From DASQUK01 sp046726215 (GTDB taxonomy: Bacteria > Actinomycetota > Acidimicrobiia > Acidimicrobiales > VFJN01): a DNA stretch of 64,000 nucleotides. Below are positions 26,310-35,906 of the stretch, in pieces. Where the stretch lies: the NCBI GenBank assembly GCA_046726215.1, contig JBKPAA010000017.1:29520-93519 (forward strand), written 5' to 3'. The notes under the pieces are model-generated. The model was not told where the DNA came from, made no database searches, and saw only the letters and a list, made by a program, of their open reading frames with translations. The translations under genes and the position numbers were made by a program. The first letter of the stretch is position 1; each line of letters starts with the position of its first letter.

Positions 26310-26519
26310 TCATGCCGCCGGGCGATCCCGGGCTCCGGGTGGTGATCCTGCTCGGGTGGTGGCACGACTCGGCTGCTGGCCCGGCCGGCGCGCATGCATG
26401 AGCGCGGCCCGCGCGCTGACCAGGCCCTTGCGGCCGATCTCGCGGGTCTGATCGTCGAGCCGCCAGGAATGCGGCCGAGGGCGGTGGGAGGTATTGACGA
26501 GGGTGAGTTGCTTGGTCAT
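26310..26519 (-). CDS. Small hypothetical protein (69 residues)
   Basis: A candidate small gene. From ATG 26519 the product begins with MTKQLTLVN and contains WRLDDQTREIGRKGLVSARAAL, then a basic, Gly/Pro-rich tail. The WRLD..TREIGR..G..ARAAL pattern looks like a conserved helix of small actinobacterial proteins rather than random sequence, but I cannot name a family. No strong ribosome site is visible, so a leaderless transcript is possible (GGATACT upstream). It is divergent from the GNAT gene at 26578, with 58 bp between the starts that would hold both promoters. Confidence 0.45.
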   Translation of the reverse strand: MTKQLTLVNTSHRPRPHSWRLDDQTREIGRKGLVSARAALMHARRPGQQPSRATTRAGSPPGARDRPAA

Positions 26520-26577
26520 GGCCCCAGTATCCGGAGGGGGTGTGACATTTTGGGCTCGTTGGCCGCTGGAGGCGCCC

Positions 26578-27513
26578 TTGACCACGCCGGAGATCACCGT
26601 CCGTCCACTCACCGCCGCCGACATCGACCGCTTCCTGGCCTGGGAGGGACCGGCCTTCGGTCCACCCGGCCGCGACTTCCTCGCCACCGCCGCTCAGAAC
26701 CACTATCGACCGCACTGGACGTGGGTCGCCGAGAGGGACGGCCGGGTCGTGGCACGGGCGGCGTGGTGGGGCGCACCCGATGACGAGCACCCGATCGCCC
26801 TCGACTGGTTCGACCTCGGCGGTGCGTCCGATCGCGTCGCCGTCGGGGCCCACCTCCTGCAGGCCGCCGCCGAACGTGTGCGCACCGAGGGCGGCGGCTT
26901 CCCCGAGTACCACCTGTTCCTGCCGGCCGATTGGCACGATCGCGCCGACGTACGCCGCGCCGTCGACGAAAGGACCGATGCCGCCGGCCAGGCGGGCCTG
27001 CGTCCGTTCGTCGAGCGACTGCGCGTCGAATGGCTGGCGGCGTCGGGCCTCCCCGCCGAAGACGACCGGCTGACGTTCGCCCCGGCAGCCGACGACGGCC
27101 AACTGCTGGACGTCCTCGAGCGCGTCAATGTCGGAACCCTCGACGCCTATGCCCGGCGCGACATCGAGCGCCACGGGCCCGCGGGCGCTGCCCGGATCCA
27201 GCTCGACGACATGGCTTGGATGCCGGCACCCCGGGAGTGGTGGCGGCTGGCCTCCGACGCCGACGGCGCGCTCGTGGGCGTCGTCATGCCGTCGCGCAAC
27301 TACGAGGCGTTCGTCGTCGGCTACATCGGTGTAGTCCCCGAGCAGCGGGGGCGCGGCTACGTCCGGGGCCTGTTGGCCGATGCCACCACGTTCCTGGCCG
27401 GCGCGGGAGCCGCGCGGATCGTCGCCGACACCGACACAGGCAACGGCCCGATGGCCGCTGCGTTCGGGCGCGCCGGCTACCGGGTGACCGCGCGCCGGAT
27501 CGTGATGACCTGA
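26578..27513 (+). CDS. GNAT family N-acetyltransferase
   Basis: A protein of about 311 residues with a C-terminal GNAT domain whose acetyl-CoA loop is EQRGRGY, within a VVGYIGVVPEQRGRGYVRGLL strand-loop-helix, followed by a VADTDTGNGPMAAAFGRAGYRV segment normal for the fold. The N-terminal part (EITVRPLTAADIDRFLAW) starts a second, degenerate GNAT-like half, so this is a double-GNAT layout. TTG 26578 is adopted because GGAGG lies five bases before it; GTG 26542 and ATG 26518 are in-frame alternatives. The acceptor substrate is unknown. Confidence 0.78.
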   Translation: MTTPEITVRPLTAADIDRFLAWEGPAFGPPGRDFLATAAQNHYRPHWTWVAERDGRVVARAAWWGAPDDEHPIALDWFDLGGASDRVAVGAHLLQAAAERVRTEGGGFPEYHLFLPADWHDRADVRRAVDERTDAAGQAGLRPFVERLRVEWLAASGLPAEDDRLTFAPAADDGQLLDVLERVNVGTLDAYARRDIERHGPAGAARIQLDDMAWMPAPREWWRLASDADGALVGVVMPSRNYEAFVVGYIGVVPEQRGRGYVRGLLADATTFLAGAGAARIVADTDTGNGPMAAAFGRAGYRVTARRIVMT

Positions 27514-27538
27514 CCGGACGGCGACGGCGCGGGCGTCG

Positions 27539-28927
<1,389 letters not shown>

Positions 28928-28959
28928 GGCTCGGCAGTCTGGCACCTAGAGTCGCTCCG

Positions 28960-29775
28960 ATGGATGCCCGCAAGTGGCTCGGGCTCGAACCGACGCACAA
29001 CCCCATGCGCTGGGTCCTGCCGATCACCCCCGGCATCTCCACCGCGGCCCCGTTCCTGTTCGGTGGGTGCGCGCTGGGTGCCGCGATCGCCGCCATGGAG
29101 CACACGGGTCAACGCCCGGTCATCTGGGCGACCGCCCAGTATCTCTCGTACGCCCGGCCGCCGTCGATCCTCGACATCGACGTGACCCTCGCGGCAACCG
29201 GGAGGCACGTAACCCAGGCCAGGGTGGTTGGCCACGTGGCCGACACCGAGATCCTGACCGTCAATGCGGCGTTGGGAACACGTGGCGACCAGGCCGAGGC
29301 GATGTGGGTGACCAGGCCTGACGTCCCCCGTCCCGACGACTGCCCGGTCCGCCCGCCGCGCCTCGCGACCGGCGAGTCGATCCACGATCGCATCGACGTC
29401 CGCCTGGCCGACGCCCGGCCCTGGGAGGACATCGAGGGCAATCCCGCGCCGGGGGGGCGCTCGTCGGTGTGGGCGCGCATGCCCGACCTGCTGGACCTGT
29501 CCTCGGGCGCCAGCCTGGCGATCCTGGGCGACTACGTGCCCTTCGGCATCGGCCAGGCCCTCGGGCTGGCCGGTGGCGGCAACAGCAGCCTCGACAACAC
29601 CCTGCGCGTCTACCGCCTGGTGCCGACGGAATGGGTGCTGCTCGACATTCGCATCGACGCCGTGGCCCACGGGTTCGGCCACGGTGTCGTCCACCTCTGG
29701 GCGGAGGACGGGACGCTGCTGGCCACGGCCAGCCAGTCGACCATCGTTCGGGTCGGCAGCGAACGACGCATGTGA
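28960..29775 (+). CDS. Acyl-CoA thioesterase-like (double hotdog) protein
   Basis: A 271-residue protein with a duplicated hotdog fold, similar to TesB-like acyl-CoA thioesterases. The first half has WATAQYLSYARPPSILDIDV and the second has a corresponding DYVPFGIGQALG and SLDNTLRVYRLVPTEWVLLDIRIDAVAHGFGHGVVHLWAEDG, where the LDN..R motif echoes TesB-type active sites. It would hydrolyse or simply bind an acyl-CoA. It is 32 bp from the divergent amidase start and 13 bp before an LLM oxidoreductase, so the latter two form an operon. Confidence 0.82.
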   Translation: MDARKWLGLEPTHNPMRWVLPITPGISTAAPFLFGGCALGAAIAAMEHTGQRPVIWATAQYLSYARPPSILDIDVTLAATGRHVTQARVVGHVADTEILTVNAALGTRGDQAEAMWVTRPDVPRPDDCPVRPPRLATGESIHDRIDVRLADARPWEDIEGNPAPGGRSSVWARMPDLLDLSSGASLAILGDYVPFGIGQALGLAGGGNSSLDNTLRVYRLVPTEWVLLDIRIDAVAHGFGHGVVHLWAEDGTLLATASQSTIVRVGSERRM

Positions 29776-29788
29776 CAGCATCCGGTCC

Positions 29789-30775
29789 ATGCAGCGCTAC
29801 GGCATGACCGTCCCGTTCGACAACGTCCCGCTACACGAGCAACGAGACTGGGTCGTCGAGCTGGCCGACCTGGGCTACACCGATGTCTGGTCGTCGGAGG
29901 CCAATGGCGCCGACGCGTTCACGCCGCTGGCGCTGGCTTCGGCGTGGGCACCGTCGCTGCGCCTCGGCACCGCCATCGTCCCGGCGTTCACCCGGGGACC
30001 GGGCTGCCTGGCGCAGAGCGTGGGATCCCTGGCCCAGGCGGCGCCGGGTCGGCTCGCCCTGGGCGTCGGCACGTCATCCAACGTCATCGTCGAGGGTTGG
30101 AACGGCATCCCGTTCGAGCGGCCGTACCAACGCACACGGGACATGGTGCGCTTCCTGCGCCGGGCCCTGACCGGCGAGAAGGTGACCGCCGAGTACGAGA
30201 CGTTCTCGGTGCGCGGCTTCAAGCTGGGCGTGGTGCCGCTGGAGCCCGTGCCGATACTGGTGGCGGCCCTCCGAGAGGGCATGCTGCGGCTCGCCGGCCG
30301 CGAGGGCGACGGCGCCATCGTCAACTGGCTGTCGGCCGACGACGTGGCCACGGTGGCCCCGATCGTGCACCGGGCGGCCGAGCGAAGGACTCGCGACGCC
30401 GGGGGTGCGCCCCCCGAGATCGCGGCCCGGATCTTCGTGGCCCCGAGCGGCGATGCCGACACCGTGCGAGGCATGGGGCGGTTCGCCATCGCCGCGTACT
30501 TGAACGTGCCGGTGTATGCCGCCTTCCACGAGTGGCTGGGCCGCGGCGACCGACTCGGGGACATGTGGCGGCTTTGGAGGGACGGCGACCGCAAGGCGGC
30601 CGCCGCCGCGATCCCCGACGCGGTGGTGGACGAGCTGATCGTGTGGGGCAAGCCCGAGGAGTGCCGCGAGCACATCCAGCGCTACGTCGACAACGGCGTC
30701 TCCACGCCGGCGCTGGCGCTGCTGCCGTTCGGCTACGACCAACGGCAGGCCATCCGCGACCTCGCGCCGCGGTGA
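29789..30775 (+). CDS. LLM class F420-dependent oxidoreductase
   Basis: A 328-residue luciferase-like enzyme. Typical segments are the N-terminal YGMTVPFDNVP, LGYTDVWSSEANGADAFTPLALAS, GRLALGVGTSSNVIVEGWNGIPF, and VPILVAALREGMLRLAGREGDGAIVNWLS. In F420 enzymes of this fold, the TSS.V.E.W.G segment sits over the deazaflavin. The substrate is unknown, but the preceding thioesterase-like gene suggests acyl-CoA related metabolism. ATG 29789 lies 13 bp after that gene's stop. It is convergent with the conservon. Confidence 0.9.
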   Translation: MQRYGMTVPFDNVPLHEQRDWVVELADLGYTDVWSSEANGADAFTPLALASAWAPSLRLGTAIVPAFTRGPGCLAQSVGSLAQAAPGRLALGVGTSSNVIVEGWNGIPFERPYQRTRDMVRFLRRALTGEKVTAEYETFSVRGFKLGVVPLEPVPILVAALREGMLRLAGREGDGAIVNWLSADDVATVAPIVHRAAERRTRDAGGAPPEIAARIFVAPSGDADTVRGMGRFAIAAYLNVPVYAAFHEWLGRGDRLGDMWRLWRDGDRKAAAAAIPDAVVDELIVWGKPEECREHIQRYVDNGVSTPALALLPFGYDQRQAIRDLAPR

Positions 30776-30781
30776 CGGCGC

Positions 30782-31363
30782 CTACGCCCCGGCCATGGAC
30801 CGGACCAGCGCATGCTCGACGAGCGTGATCAGCACGGGCATGACCGAGCTGCCGACGCGGGCATCGCACGCCACGAGGGGCACGTCCGCCGCGAGGGTCA
30901 AGGCGTCGCGGACCGATGCCAGCGGGTGGCGGGGGGCGTCGTCGAACAGGTTGACGGCGACGACGAACGGCACCTGCCGGTCCTCGAAGAAGTCGATGGC
31001 GGCGAACCCGTCGGCGATGCGGCGGGTGTCGATCAGCACGATCGCCCCGGCCGCCCCCCTGGCGATGTCGTCCCACATGAACCAGAACCGGTCCTGGCCC
31101 GGGGTGCCGAAGACGTAGAGGACCATGCCTTCGTCGATGGTCCGGCGTCCGAAGTCGAGCGCCACGGTCGTGGTTGACTTGCCCCGCACCGCCGAGAGGT
31201 CGTCGACGCCGACCGACAGGTCGGTCATGGCCGCTTCGGTGCTCAGCGCCGCGATCTCGGAGGCGGCCCCGACGAACGTGGTCTTGCCGGCGCCGAATCC
31301 GCCCGCGATCACGATCTTCACGGGGATCGGCGAGTCGAAGGCGGGGCCCGCGTATCCGGTCAC
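30782..31363 (-). CDS. Conservon GTP-binding protein (CvnD-like)
   Basis: A 193-residue small GTPase of the prokaryotic conservon group, related to MglA and Rab-like switches. The P-loop is GGFGAGKTT (residues 21-29); the switch II region is VLYVFGTPGQDRFWFMWDDIARGA, where a Gln follows the Gly-like DxxGQ position; VAVNLFDDAP stands in for NKxD. It would switch a signalling output for the roadblock and sensor proteins. GTG 31363 overlaps the DUF742 gene stop (GTGA at 31360-31363), and all four conservon genes overlap by four bases. Confidence 0.92.
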   Translation of the reverse strand: MTGYAGPAFDSPIPVKIVIAGGFGAGKTTFVGAASEIAALSTEAAMTDLSVGVDDLSAVRGKSTTTVALDFGRRTIDEGMVLYVFGTPGQDRFWFMWDDIARGAAGAIVLIDTRRIADGFAAIDFFEDRQVPFVVAVNLFDDAPRHPLASVRDALTLAADVPLVACDARVGSSVMPVLITLVEHALVRSMAGA

Positions 31364-31722
31364 ACCTGTGCCTTGAGGCCGTGGAGGAGGCGCTCCAGGA
31401 TCTCACGATGAGGGCGGCCGCTGTCGGCGACGCTGGGCCGATGGATGGCGACGTAGCCGCCGGTGTGCAGGTCGGAAACCAGCACGGCCGCCACGCCGAG
31501 GGGCACGCGGAGGTGCGCCGCGATCTCGGCGACCGACACCGGACGACCGCACAGGTCCACGATCCGTCCCTGCTCGAAGCGCAGCTGGGGCCTTGCCGCC
31601 CGTCCATCGCTGGTCGCGACCACCATCGTCTCCCAGGGCAGATCGCGCCCATCGGGTTGGGTGCGCCCCCGCGTCAACGCGTAGAACGGCACCAGCCGGG
31701 GGTCGTCGGGAAACACGCTCAT
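31360..31722 (-). CDS. DUF742 protein (CvnC-like)
   Basis: A 120-residue DUF742 protein, the third member of the conservon. It has FYALTRGRTQPD, a basic FEQGRIVDLCGRPVSVAEIAAHLRVPLGVAAVLVSDLHTGGYVAIH winged-helix-like core and a C-terminal ILERLLHGLKAQV, which is the family's characteristic ending. The function is not fixed; in conservons it is cytoplasmic and works with the roadblock and GTPase partners. ATG 31722 overlaps the roadblock gene's stop, and its own stop overlaps the GTPase start. Confidence 0.9.
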   Translation of the reverse strand: MSVFPDDPRLVPFYALTRGRTQPDGRDLPWETMVVATSDGRAARPQLRFEQGRIVDLCGRPVSVAEIAAHLRVPLGVAAVLVSDLHTGGYVAIHRPSVADSGRPHREILERLLHGLKAQV

Positions 31723-32138
31723 CGCGGAGGCAATACCTGGCCGTCGGTGCGGAGGGCGGGCGTCAACACCTGCCCGATGCGGGTGACCAGCAGGCTCATC
31801 TCGTAACCGATGAGGCCGATGTCGCACTCGGTGCCGCACATCACCGCCAGGGCCGATCCGTCGCCGATCGTGGTGACGAACAGGTAGCCGCGGGTCAGCT
31901 CGACGATCACCTGCTGGACCGAGCCCGCGTCCAGGCAACGGGCCGCGCCGGCCGTGAGGCTGGCCAGCCCGGACGTGACGGCCGCCAACTGGTCGGCTGT
32001 GTCGCGGGCGATCCGGTGAGAATGGGCGAGGACCAGACCGTCCGTCGTCACCACCAGCGCGCTGTTCACCCCGGGGATACGGTCGACGAAGCTGTTGATC
32101 AGCCAGTCGAGCTCCCCACCGTCGGGCGCGTTGGTCAC
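31719..32138 (-). CDS. Roadblock/LC7 domain protein (CvnB-like)
   Basis: A 139-residue roadblock/LC7 protein, the usual GTPase-activating or scaffold partner of MglA-type switches. The fold is seen in LDWLINSFVDRIPGVNSALVVTTDGLVLAHS, TADQLAAVTSGLASLTAGAAR, and VIVELTRGYLFVTTIGDGSALAVMCG. It probably links the membrane sensor kinase upstream with the GTPase downstream. Four-base overlaps join it to the sensor gene (32135-32138) and the DUF742 gene (31719-31722), so all members are translated from one mRNA. Confidence 0.93.
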   Translation of the reverse strand: MTNAPDGGELDWLINSFVDRIPGVNSALVVTTDGLVLAHSHRIARDTADQLAAVTSGLASLTAGAARCLDAGSVQQVIVELTRGYLFVTTIGDGSALAVMCGTECDIGLIGYEMSLLVTRIGQVLTPALRTDGQVLPPR

Positions 32139-34087
32139 CGGCCGTCCTCCCCGGGCTCGGCCTCGGGGTCTATGGGAGACGCGGCGGCTGCCGCCCGCCC
32201 GGCCCGCTGGTTGGCCTGGAAGCGCGACAGCATCGAACCGGCGTGCTCCCCGGGACGCCAGTCGGCCGGGGTGACGCCACCGGCCGCGATCGGGGCCGCG
32301 CCGTCGGGACCGGCCGTCTTCCGGAGCGACGGGGCCAGGCTGGCGCCGGGAACCCGGCGAACGAGGCCGTCGGAGGTCATCGGTGAGGGGGGCGTCGTGA
32401 CCGATGGCGGCTCGGGTGGAGCGAACGGCGGCGTGGTGGTGAACGGTGGCGGCTCGGGTGGAGCGAACGGCGGCGTGGTGGTGAACGGTGGCGGCTCGGG
32501 TGGAGCGAACGGCGGCGCGGCGGTGAACGGTGGCGGCTCGGGTGGAGCGAACGGCGGGGCGGGGGAGACCGGCGCGGCGATGGTGGCGGCAACCGGTGCG
32601 GTGATGGAGGCCGCAGGCTGGATGGCCATGAACGACCGGGCCAGTTCGTGCTCGCGGGCGATCCAGGGCGAGTCGTCCGATCCGACCGCACCGGCGAACG
32701 CGGGGCCGACGTACGTCGGCGGAGTCACCTCGGGTACGGGCATCAGACGCTCGCTGACGACGTCCTCCGGAAGCGTCACCAGGGCCGTGACGCCACCGCC
32801 CGGCGTGTGGGCCAGGCTCACACGCAGGCCGAGGCGCTGCGCCAACCGGGCCACGACATGGAAGCCCAGCGTCGAGCGCCGGGGATCGACGTCTGGGGGG
32901 TCGGCGAGCAGCTCGTTGGCCTCGTGCATGTGCTCGTCTGACAGACCGATGCCGGTGTCCTCGATGCTGAGCAGGAACGTCCGCCGTTCACCGGGCACCA
33001 GGTGGGTCCGCACCCGCACGTCCGAGGTCGGCGGCGAGAACATGGTCGCGTTCTCGATCAGTTCGGCAAGCAGGTGGGAGAGGTCGGCCACGACGCGCCC
33101 GGCCACCTCGAGGTAGTCGCTCACCAGCACCTCGACCCGCGGGTAGTCCTCGACTTCGGCGGCGGCGGCGCGCACCACCTCGGCCAGGGGCACCGCGCGT
33201 CCCCACAGGCGCGGCGGCTCGTCGCCTGACAGCACCAACAGCGATTCGGCGTTGCGCCGGATGCGGGTGGCCAGGTGGTCGAGCTGGAACAGGTCGGACA
33301 GGGACTGGGGCTTGTTCTCGTGCTGCTCGAGCTCGGAGATCAGCGCCAGCTGGCGGTCGAGCAGCGACTGGTTGCGCCGGGCGAGGTTGACGAAGAGCTC
33401 GGAGATCGACTGCTGGTGGGTGGCCTGGGCCTGGACTGCGGCCAGTTCCGACGCCGCCAGTTCGGCGGCCAGCCGGTTGCTGCGGCGCTGCTCGAGCTCG
33501 GTGTTCTTCCAGAAGATGATGACGCCGACGCAACCCGCCAGCACCGACACGCCGTGGATGGCGGCCCAGCTCCACGGGCGATTCTGGCCGGCGCTGTGGT
33601 TGAACATCAGGTCGGCGGCGATGGTGCTGCCGAGTCCGTGCGAGAGCACGGTGAAGATCACGTTCCAGAGGAACGGCACCCAGTCCTGGTAGAGGGCGAT
33701 CAGCCCGATGAGGATGAAGAAGTGGAAGTGCGCCTCGATCATGCCGCCGGACAGGTGGACTAGCACGGATGAGCAGAACACGAGCCCCGCAGTCACGAAG
33801 AACGCGGCCAGTCGCCGGTTCCGCGCCAGGCGCGCAAAGACCAGGCAGACGGCGGGCGTAGTGACCTCGATGGCCGAGTGGGCCACTCCGTAGCCCTGCC
33901 AGACACCGAACAGGAACAGCGGCGGGATGTGCAGCCCCAGGATCCAGCACATCAGCAGGTGGCGCCGGCGGAACGTCTCGGCGTCGAGCGTGTTACCGCG
34001 GGGCAGGTAATCGATTGCGGTGCGCAGGGCCCGCCGGACCGGGCCGCGTCGGCGGCCCTTGTCGTTCAACGACGCCTTGAGATGCAT
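32135..34087 (-). CDS. Conservon sensor histidine-kinase-like protein (CvnA-like)
   Basis: About 650 residues. The N-terminal part has several membrane helices (HLLMCWILGLHIPPLFLFG, LAAFFVTAGLVFCSSVLVHL, HFHFFILIGLIALYQDWVPFLWNV and AIHGVSVLAGCVGVIIFW). The HFHFF..IALYQDW motif is shared with sensors that carry this membrane module. A coiled coil and LFQLDHLATRIRRNAESLLVLSG follow, then the ATPase domain with ELIENATMFSPP, DTGIGLS and GFHVVARLAQRLG. The tail is Pro-rich with four 14-residue repeats. ATG 34087 is chosen by its GGTGGGG site; an in-frame ATG at 34216 would add 43 residues. Confidence 0.88.
   Translation of the reverse strand: MHLKASLNDKGRRRGPVRRALRTAIDYLPRGNTLDAETFRRRHLLMCWILGLHIPPLFLFGVWQGYGVAHSAIEVTTPAVCLVFARLARNRRLAAFFVTAGLVFCSSVLVHLSGGMIEAHFHFFILIGLIALYQDWVPFLWNVIFTVLSHGLGSTIAADLMFNHSAGQNRPWSWAAIHGVSVLAGCVGVIIFWKNTELEQRRSNRLAAELAASELAAVQAQATHQQSISELFVNLARRNQSLLDRQLALISELEQHENKPQSLSDLFQLDHLATRIRRNAESLLVLSGDEPPRLWGRAVPLAEVVRAAAAEVEDYPRVEVLVSDYLEVAGRVVADLSHLLAELIENATMFSPPTSDVRVRTHLVPGERRTFLLSIEDTGIGLSDEHMHEANELLADPPDVDPRRSTLGFHVVARLAQRLGLRVSLAHTPGGGVTALVTLPEDVVSERLMPVPEVTPPTYVGPAFAGAVGSDDSPWIAREHELARSFMAIQPAASITAPVAATIAAPVSPAPPFAPPEPPPFTAAPPFAPPEPPPFTTTPPFAPPEPPPFTTTPPFAPPEPPSVTTPPSPMTSDGLVRRVPGASLAPSLRKTAGPDGAAPIAAGGVTPADWRPGEHAGSMLSRFQANQRAGRAAAAASPIDPEAEPGEDGR
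32406..32560. repeat. 42-bp tandem repeat (about 3.7 copies) inside the sensor gene tail
   Basis: Four copies of a 42-bp unit begin at 32406, 32448, 32490 and 32532, each starting GGCGGCTCGGGTGGAGCGAA. They encode four 14-residue units of Pro-rich sequence (of type PPFAPPEPPPFTT) in the cytoplasmic tail of the conservon sensor. Because the period is a multiple of three, copy number can change without a frameshift. Copies differ by a few bases only, which suggests recent expansion or slippage. Confidence 0.9.
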
Positions 34088-34419
34088 GGGCGTGACCCCA
34101 CCGTCGCGAGCGTCATCGCGAGCGTCGGGGTGGGTGGTACCAGTGGCACGTGAACCATTGGTGTGGCCGCTCTGCCGTGCTGGGCCAGCCGGATCGCCCC
34201 AGACCCGATCCTTCATAGGGTCCCGATTCTTGCACAAGAAGTGGGGAGCGCCTCCATACGAAAGCACGTTCCGCGTTCCTCGTCGGGTTCTAGCTGGACG
34301 TTCGCGCACTCGTTCCCATTTTCCGCTCACCGTCACTACGCATCGTGATGGCGGCGGTACCGCGTCCCGCCGGGGTCCGGACCGGGAACCCGGACCGGCA
34401 GGGTCGTAGTGTCGGCGGC
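34088..34419. other. 332-bp intergenic region between the conservon and the MBL gene
   Basis: This stretch separates two divergent transcripts and should hold both promoters. If the upstream start of the sensor gene (34216) is used, part of it is coding. A 7-bp stem (GGTCCGG at 34374-34380 and CCGGACC at 34390-34396) with a nine-base loop stands 23 bp before the MBL gene's ATG; it could be an operator or a 5' UTR hairpin. The AT-richer patch around 34280-34340 is the likeliest promoter location. I see nothing else. Confidence 0.4.
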
Positions 34420-35691
34420 ATGGGTCGCAGTGCGCTCGAGGTGACGGACAAGCTCTGGAGCGGTGAGATCTCGGTCGAAGAGGTGCATCCCGTGGCGGTC
34501 AACAGCGACCTGGAGGAGGTCGCCCCCGGCGTCGCCTTCATCACCGCGTTCGGCAACGTGACGGGTGTCGCCGCGGACGGGGCGCTCGTGCTCGTGGACA
34601 CCGGGAGCCAATTCCTGGCCCGGGCCAACTTCGACAAGATGCGATCCTGGACCGGCCTCCCGGTGGCGGCGGCGCTGTACACGCACGGCCACATCGATCA
34701 CGTCTTCGGGCTCGGGCCCTACGAAGACGAGGCCGATGCCTGGGGCCGGCCCCGGCCCCGCGTCGTGGCTCATGAACTGGTATCGGCGCGGTTCGACCGG
34801 TACCGGCTCACCGCGGGCTACAACGCGGTGATCAACGCCCGGCAGTTCAAGATCCCGGGCCTGCAGTGGCCCACGGAGTACCGCTACCCCGACGAGACCT
34901 ATACGCAGCGGCACGACGTCGAGGTGGGCGGCCAGCGCTTCGAGCTTCACCATGCCCGCGGGGAGACCGATGACCACACGTGGATCTGGATGCCCGATCG
35001 CCGGGCGGTCTGCACCGGCGACCTGTTCATCTGGGCGTCGCCCAACTGCGGGAATCCCCAGAAGGTGCAGCGCTATCCGCGGGACTGGGCCGTCGCGCTG
35101 CGCGAAATGGTGGCGCTCGAACCCGAGCTGCTGCTGCCCGGCCACGGCTGGCCGATCGCGGGGGCCGATCGGGTGCGGCGGGCGCTCACCGACACCGCCG
35201 ACCTGCTCGACAGCCTCGTTGACCACGCGCTCGAGTTGATGAACTCCGGTGCCCGGCTCGACGACATCGTGCACACCGTGCACGCACCGGCCGGCCTGCT
35301 CGACCGCCCCTACCTGCGGCCGGTCTATGACGAGCCCGAGTTCGTGGTGCGGACGGTGTGGCGTCTCTACGGCGGCTGGTACGACGGCAACCCCGCCCAC
35401 CTGAAGCCGGCCCCCGAGGCGGAGCTGTCCAGGGAGCTGGCATCGCTCGCGGGTGGGGCCGGACGGCTGGCCGATCGTGCGGAGCAGCTGGCGGCGGCGG
35501 GGGAGCTGCGCCTGGCGGGGCATCTGGCCGAGCTCGCCGCCCAGGCGGCGCCCGACGACGCGGGCGTCCACCGGGTGCGGGCCGAGGTGTTCGGCCGCCG
35601 GGCGGGGGAGGAGCTGTCCACGATGTCGAAGGGCGTGTTCTCCTGGGCGGCCGACGAGTCCCAGGCCCGCCTCGCCGAGATGGGCGACTGA
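34420..35691 (+). CDS. MBL-fold (alkyl-sulfatase-like) metallo-hydrolase
   Basis: A 423-residue metallo-beta-lactamase-fold protein. The metal site is THGHIDHVFGLG, with later ligands in HHARGETDDHTWIW, VCTGDLFIW and LLPGHGWPI. A helical dimerisation-type C-terminal region (about residues 300-420, with WRLYGGWYDGNPAHLKPAPE) matches alkyl sulfatases of the SdsA type, so hydrolysis of an alkyl sulfate or a similar ester is the likeliest role. ATG 34420 is adopted. The final residues (RLAEMG, then stop) also appear as a copy in the repeat that follows at 35907-35980. Confidence 0.87.
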   Translation: MGRSALEVTDKLWSGEISVEEVHPVAVNSDLEEVAPGVAFITAFGNVTGVAADGALVLVDTGSQFLARANFDKMRSWTGLPVAAALYTHGHIDHVFGLGPYEDEADAWGRPRPRVVAHELVSARFDRYRLTAGYNAVINARQFKIPGLQWPTEYRYPDETYTQRHDVEVGGQRFELHHARGETDDHTWIWMPDRRAVCTGDLFIWASPNCGNPQKVQRYPRDWAVALREMVALEPELLLPGHGWPIAGADRVRRALTDTADLLDSLVDHALELMNSGARLDDIVHTVHAPAGLLDRPYLRPVYDEPEFVVRTVWRLYGGWYDGNPAHLKPAPEAELSRELASLAGGAGRLADRAEQLAAAGELRLAGHLAELAAQAAPDDAGVHRVRAEVFGRRAGEELSTMSKGVFSWAADESQARLAEMGD

Positions 35692-35740
35692 ACCCCGTTC
35701 CGGCGCCGGTTCTTCGCGAGACCGGAAAGGATCGGCGCCG
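35669..35740 (+). repeat. Direct repeat copy A (coding tail plus intergenic core)
   Basis: A 72-bp segment that starts inside the last codons of the MBL gene and runs into the intergenic region. It matches copy B at 35907-35980 over almost its full length, with one base changed in the coding tail and a short insertion in the middle. The core (35697-35740) begins GTTCCGGCGC and ends ATCGGCGCCG, separated by 24 bases. Inside it CCGGT (35706-35710) and ACCGG (35721-35725) can pair around TCTTCGCGAG. The same core recurs at 50096-50140. Confidence 0.85.
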
Positions 35741-35772
35741 TTCGGTTGGTCCGGAGTGGGGGGCCGTGGGAG

Positions 35773-35873
35773 CCCGAGGCAATACGGGCCGCCCCGGGAT
35801 TGTCGAGGCAATCCGCACCGGCCCCCCGGTCCTATTGCCTCGTCCTGTCGTCGCCGGCCCGTATTGCCTCGGG
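35773..35873. repeat. Symmetric inverted-repeat array of CGAGGCAAT elements
   Basis: A 101-bp dyad. Its outer arms are a perfect 19-bp inverted repeat (35773-35791 and 35855-35873, arm CCCGAGGCAATACGGGCCG). Within it are four copies of one 9-mer: CGAGGCAAT starting at 35775 and 35804, and its reverse complement ATTGCCTCG starting at 35834 and 35863. Start-to-start spacings are 29, 30 and 29 bp, so the array is both periodic and mirror-symmetric about 35823. It lies in a gap between convergent genes. It could fold as a nested cruciform or hold a protein array. Confidence 0.85.
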
Positions 35874-35906
35874 GTTGGGTGGGGGCCGAAACCCCGCTCC
35901 GGTGCC

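Noticed and set aside
31726..31735. GAGGCAATAC near the DUF742 start as an additional copy of the array element
   Set aside because: It matches 10 bp of the array arm but lies in coding sequence with no partner copy nearby, so chance is likelier.
32406..32560. The 42-bp tandem repeat as a CRISPR or minisatellite outside genes
   Set aside because: It is in frame inside the conservon sensor gene and encodes a regular 14-residue repeat.
35773..35873. The CGAGGCAAT array as a CRISPR-like array
   Set aside because: Repeats are only 9 bp, half are inverted, and no cas genes exist in the window.
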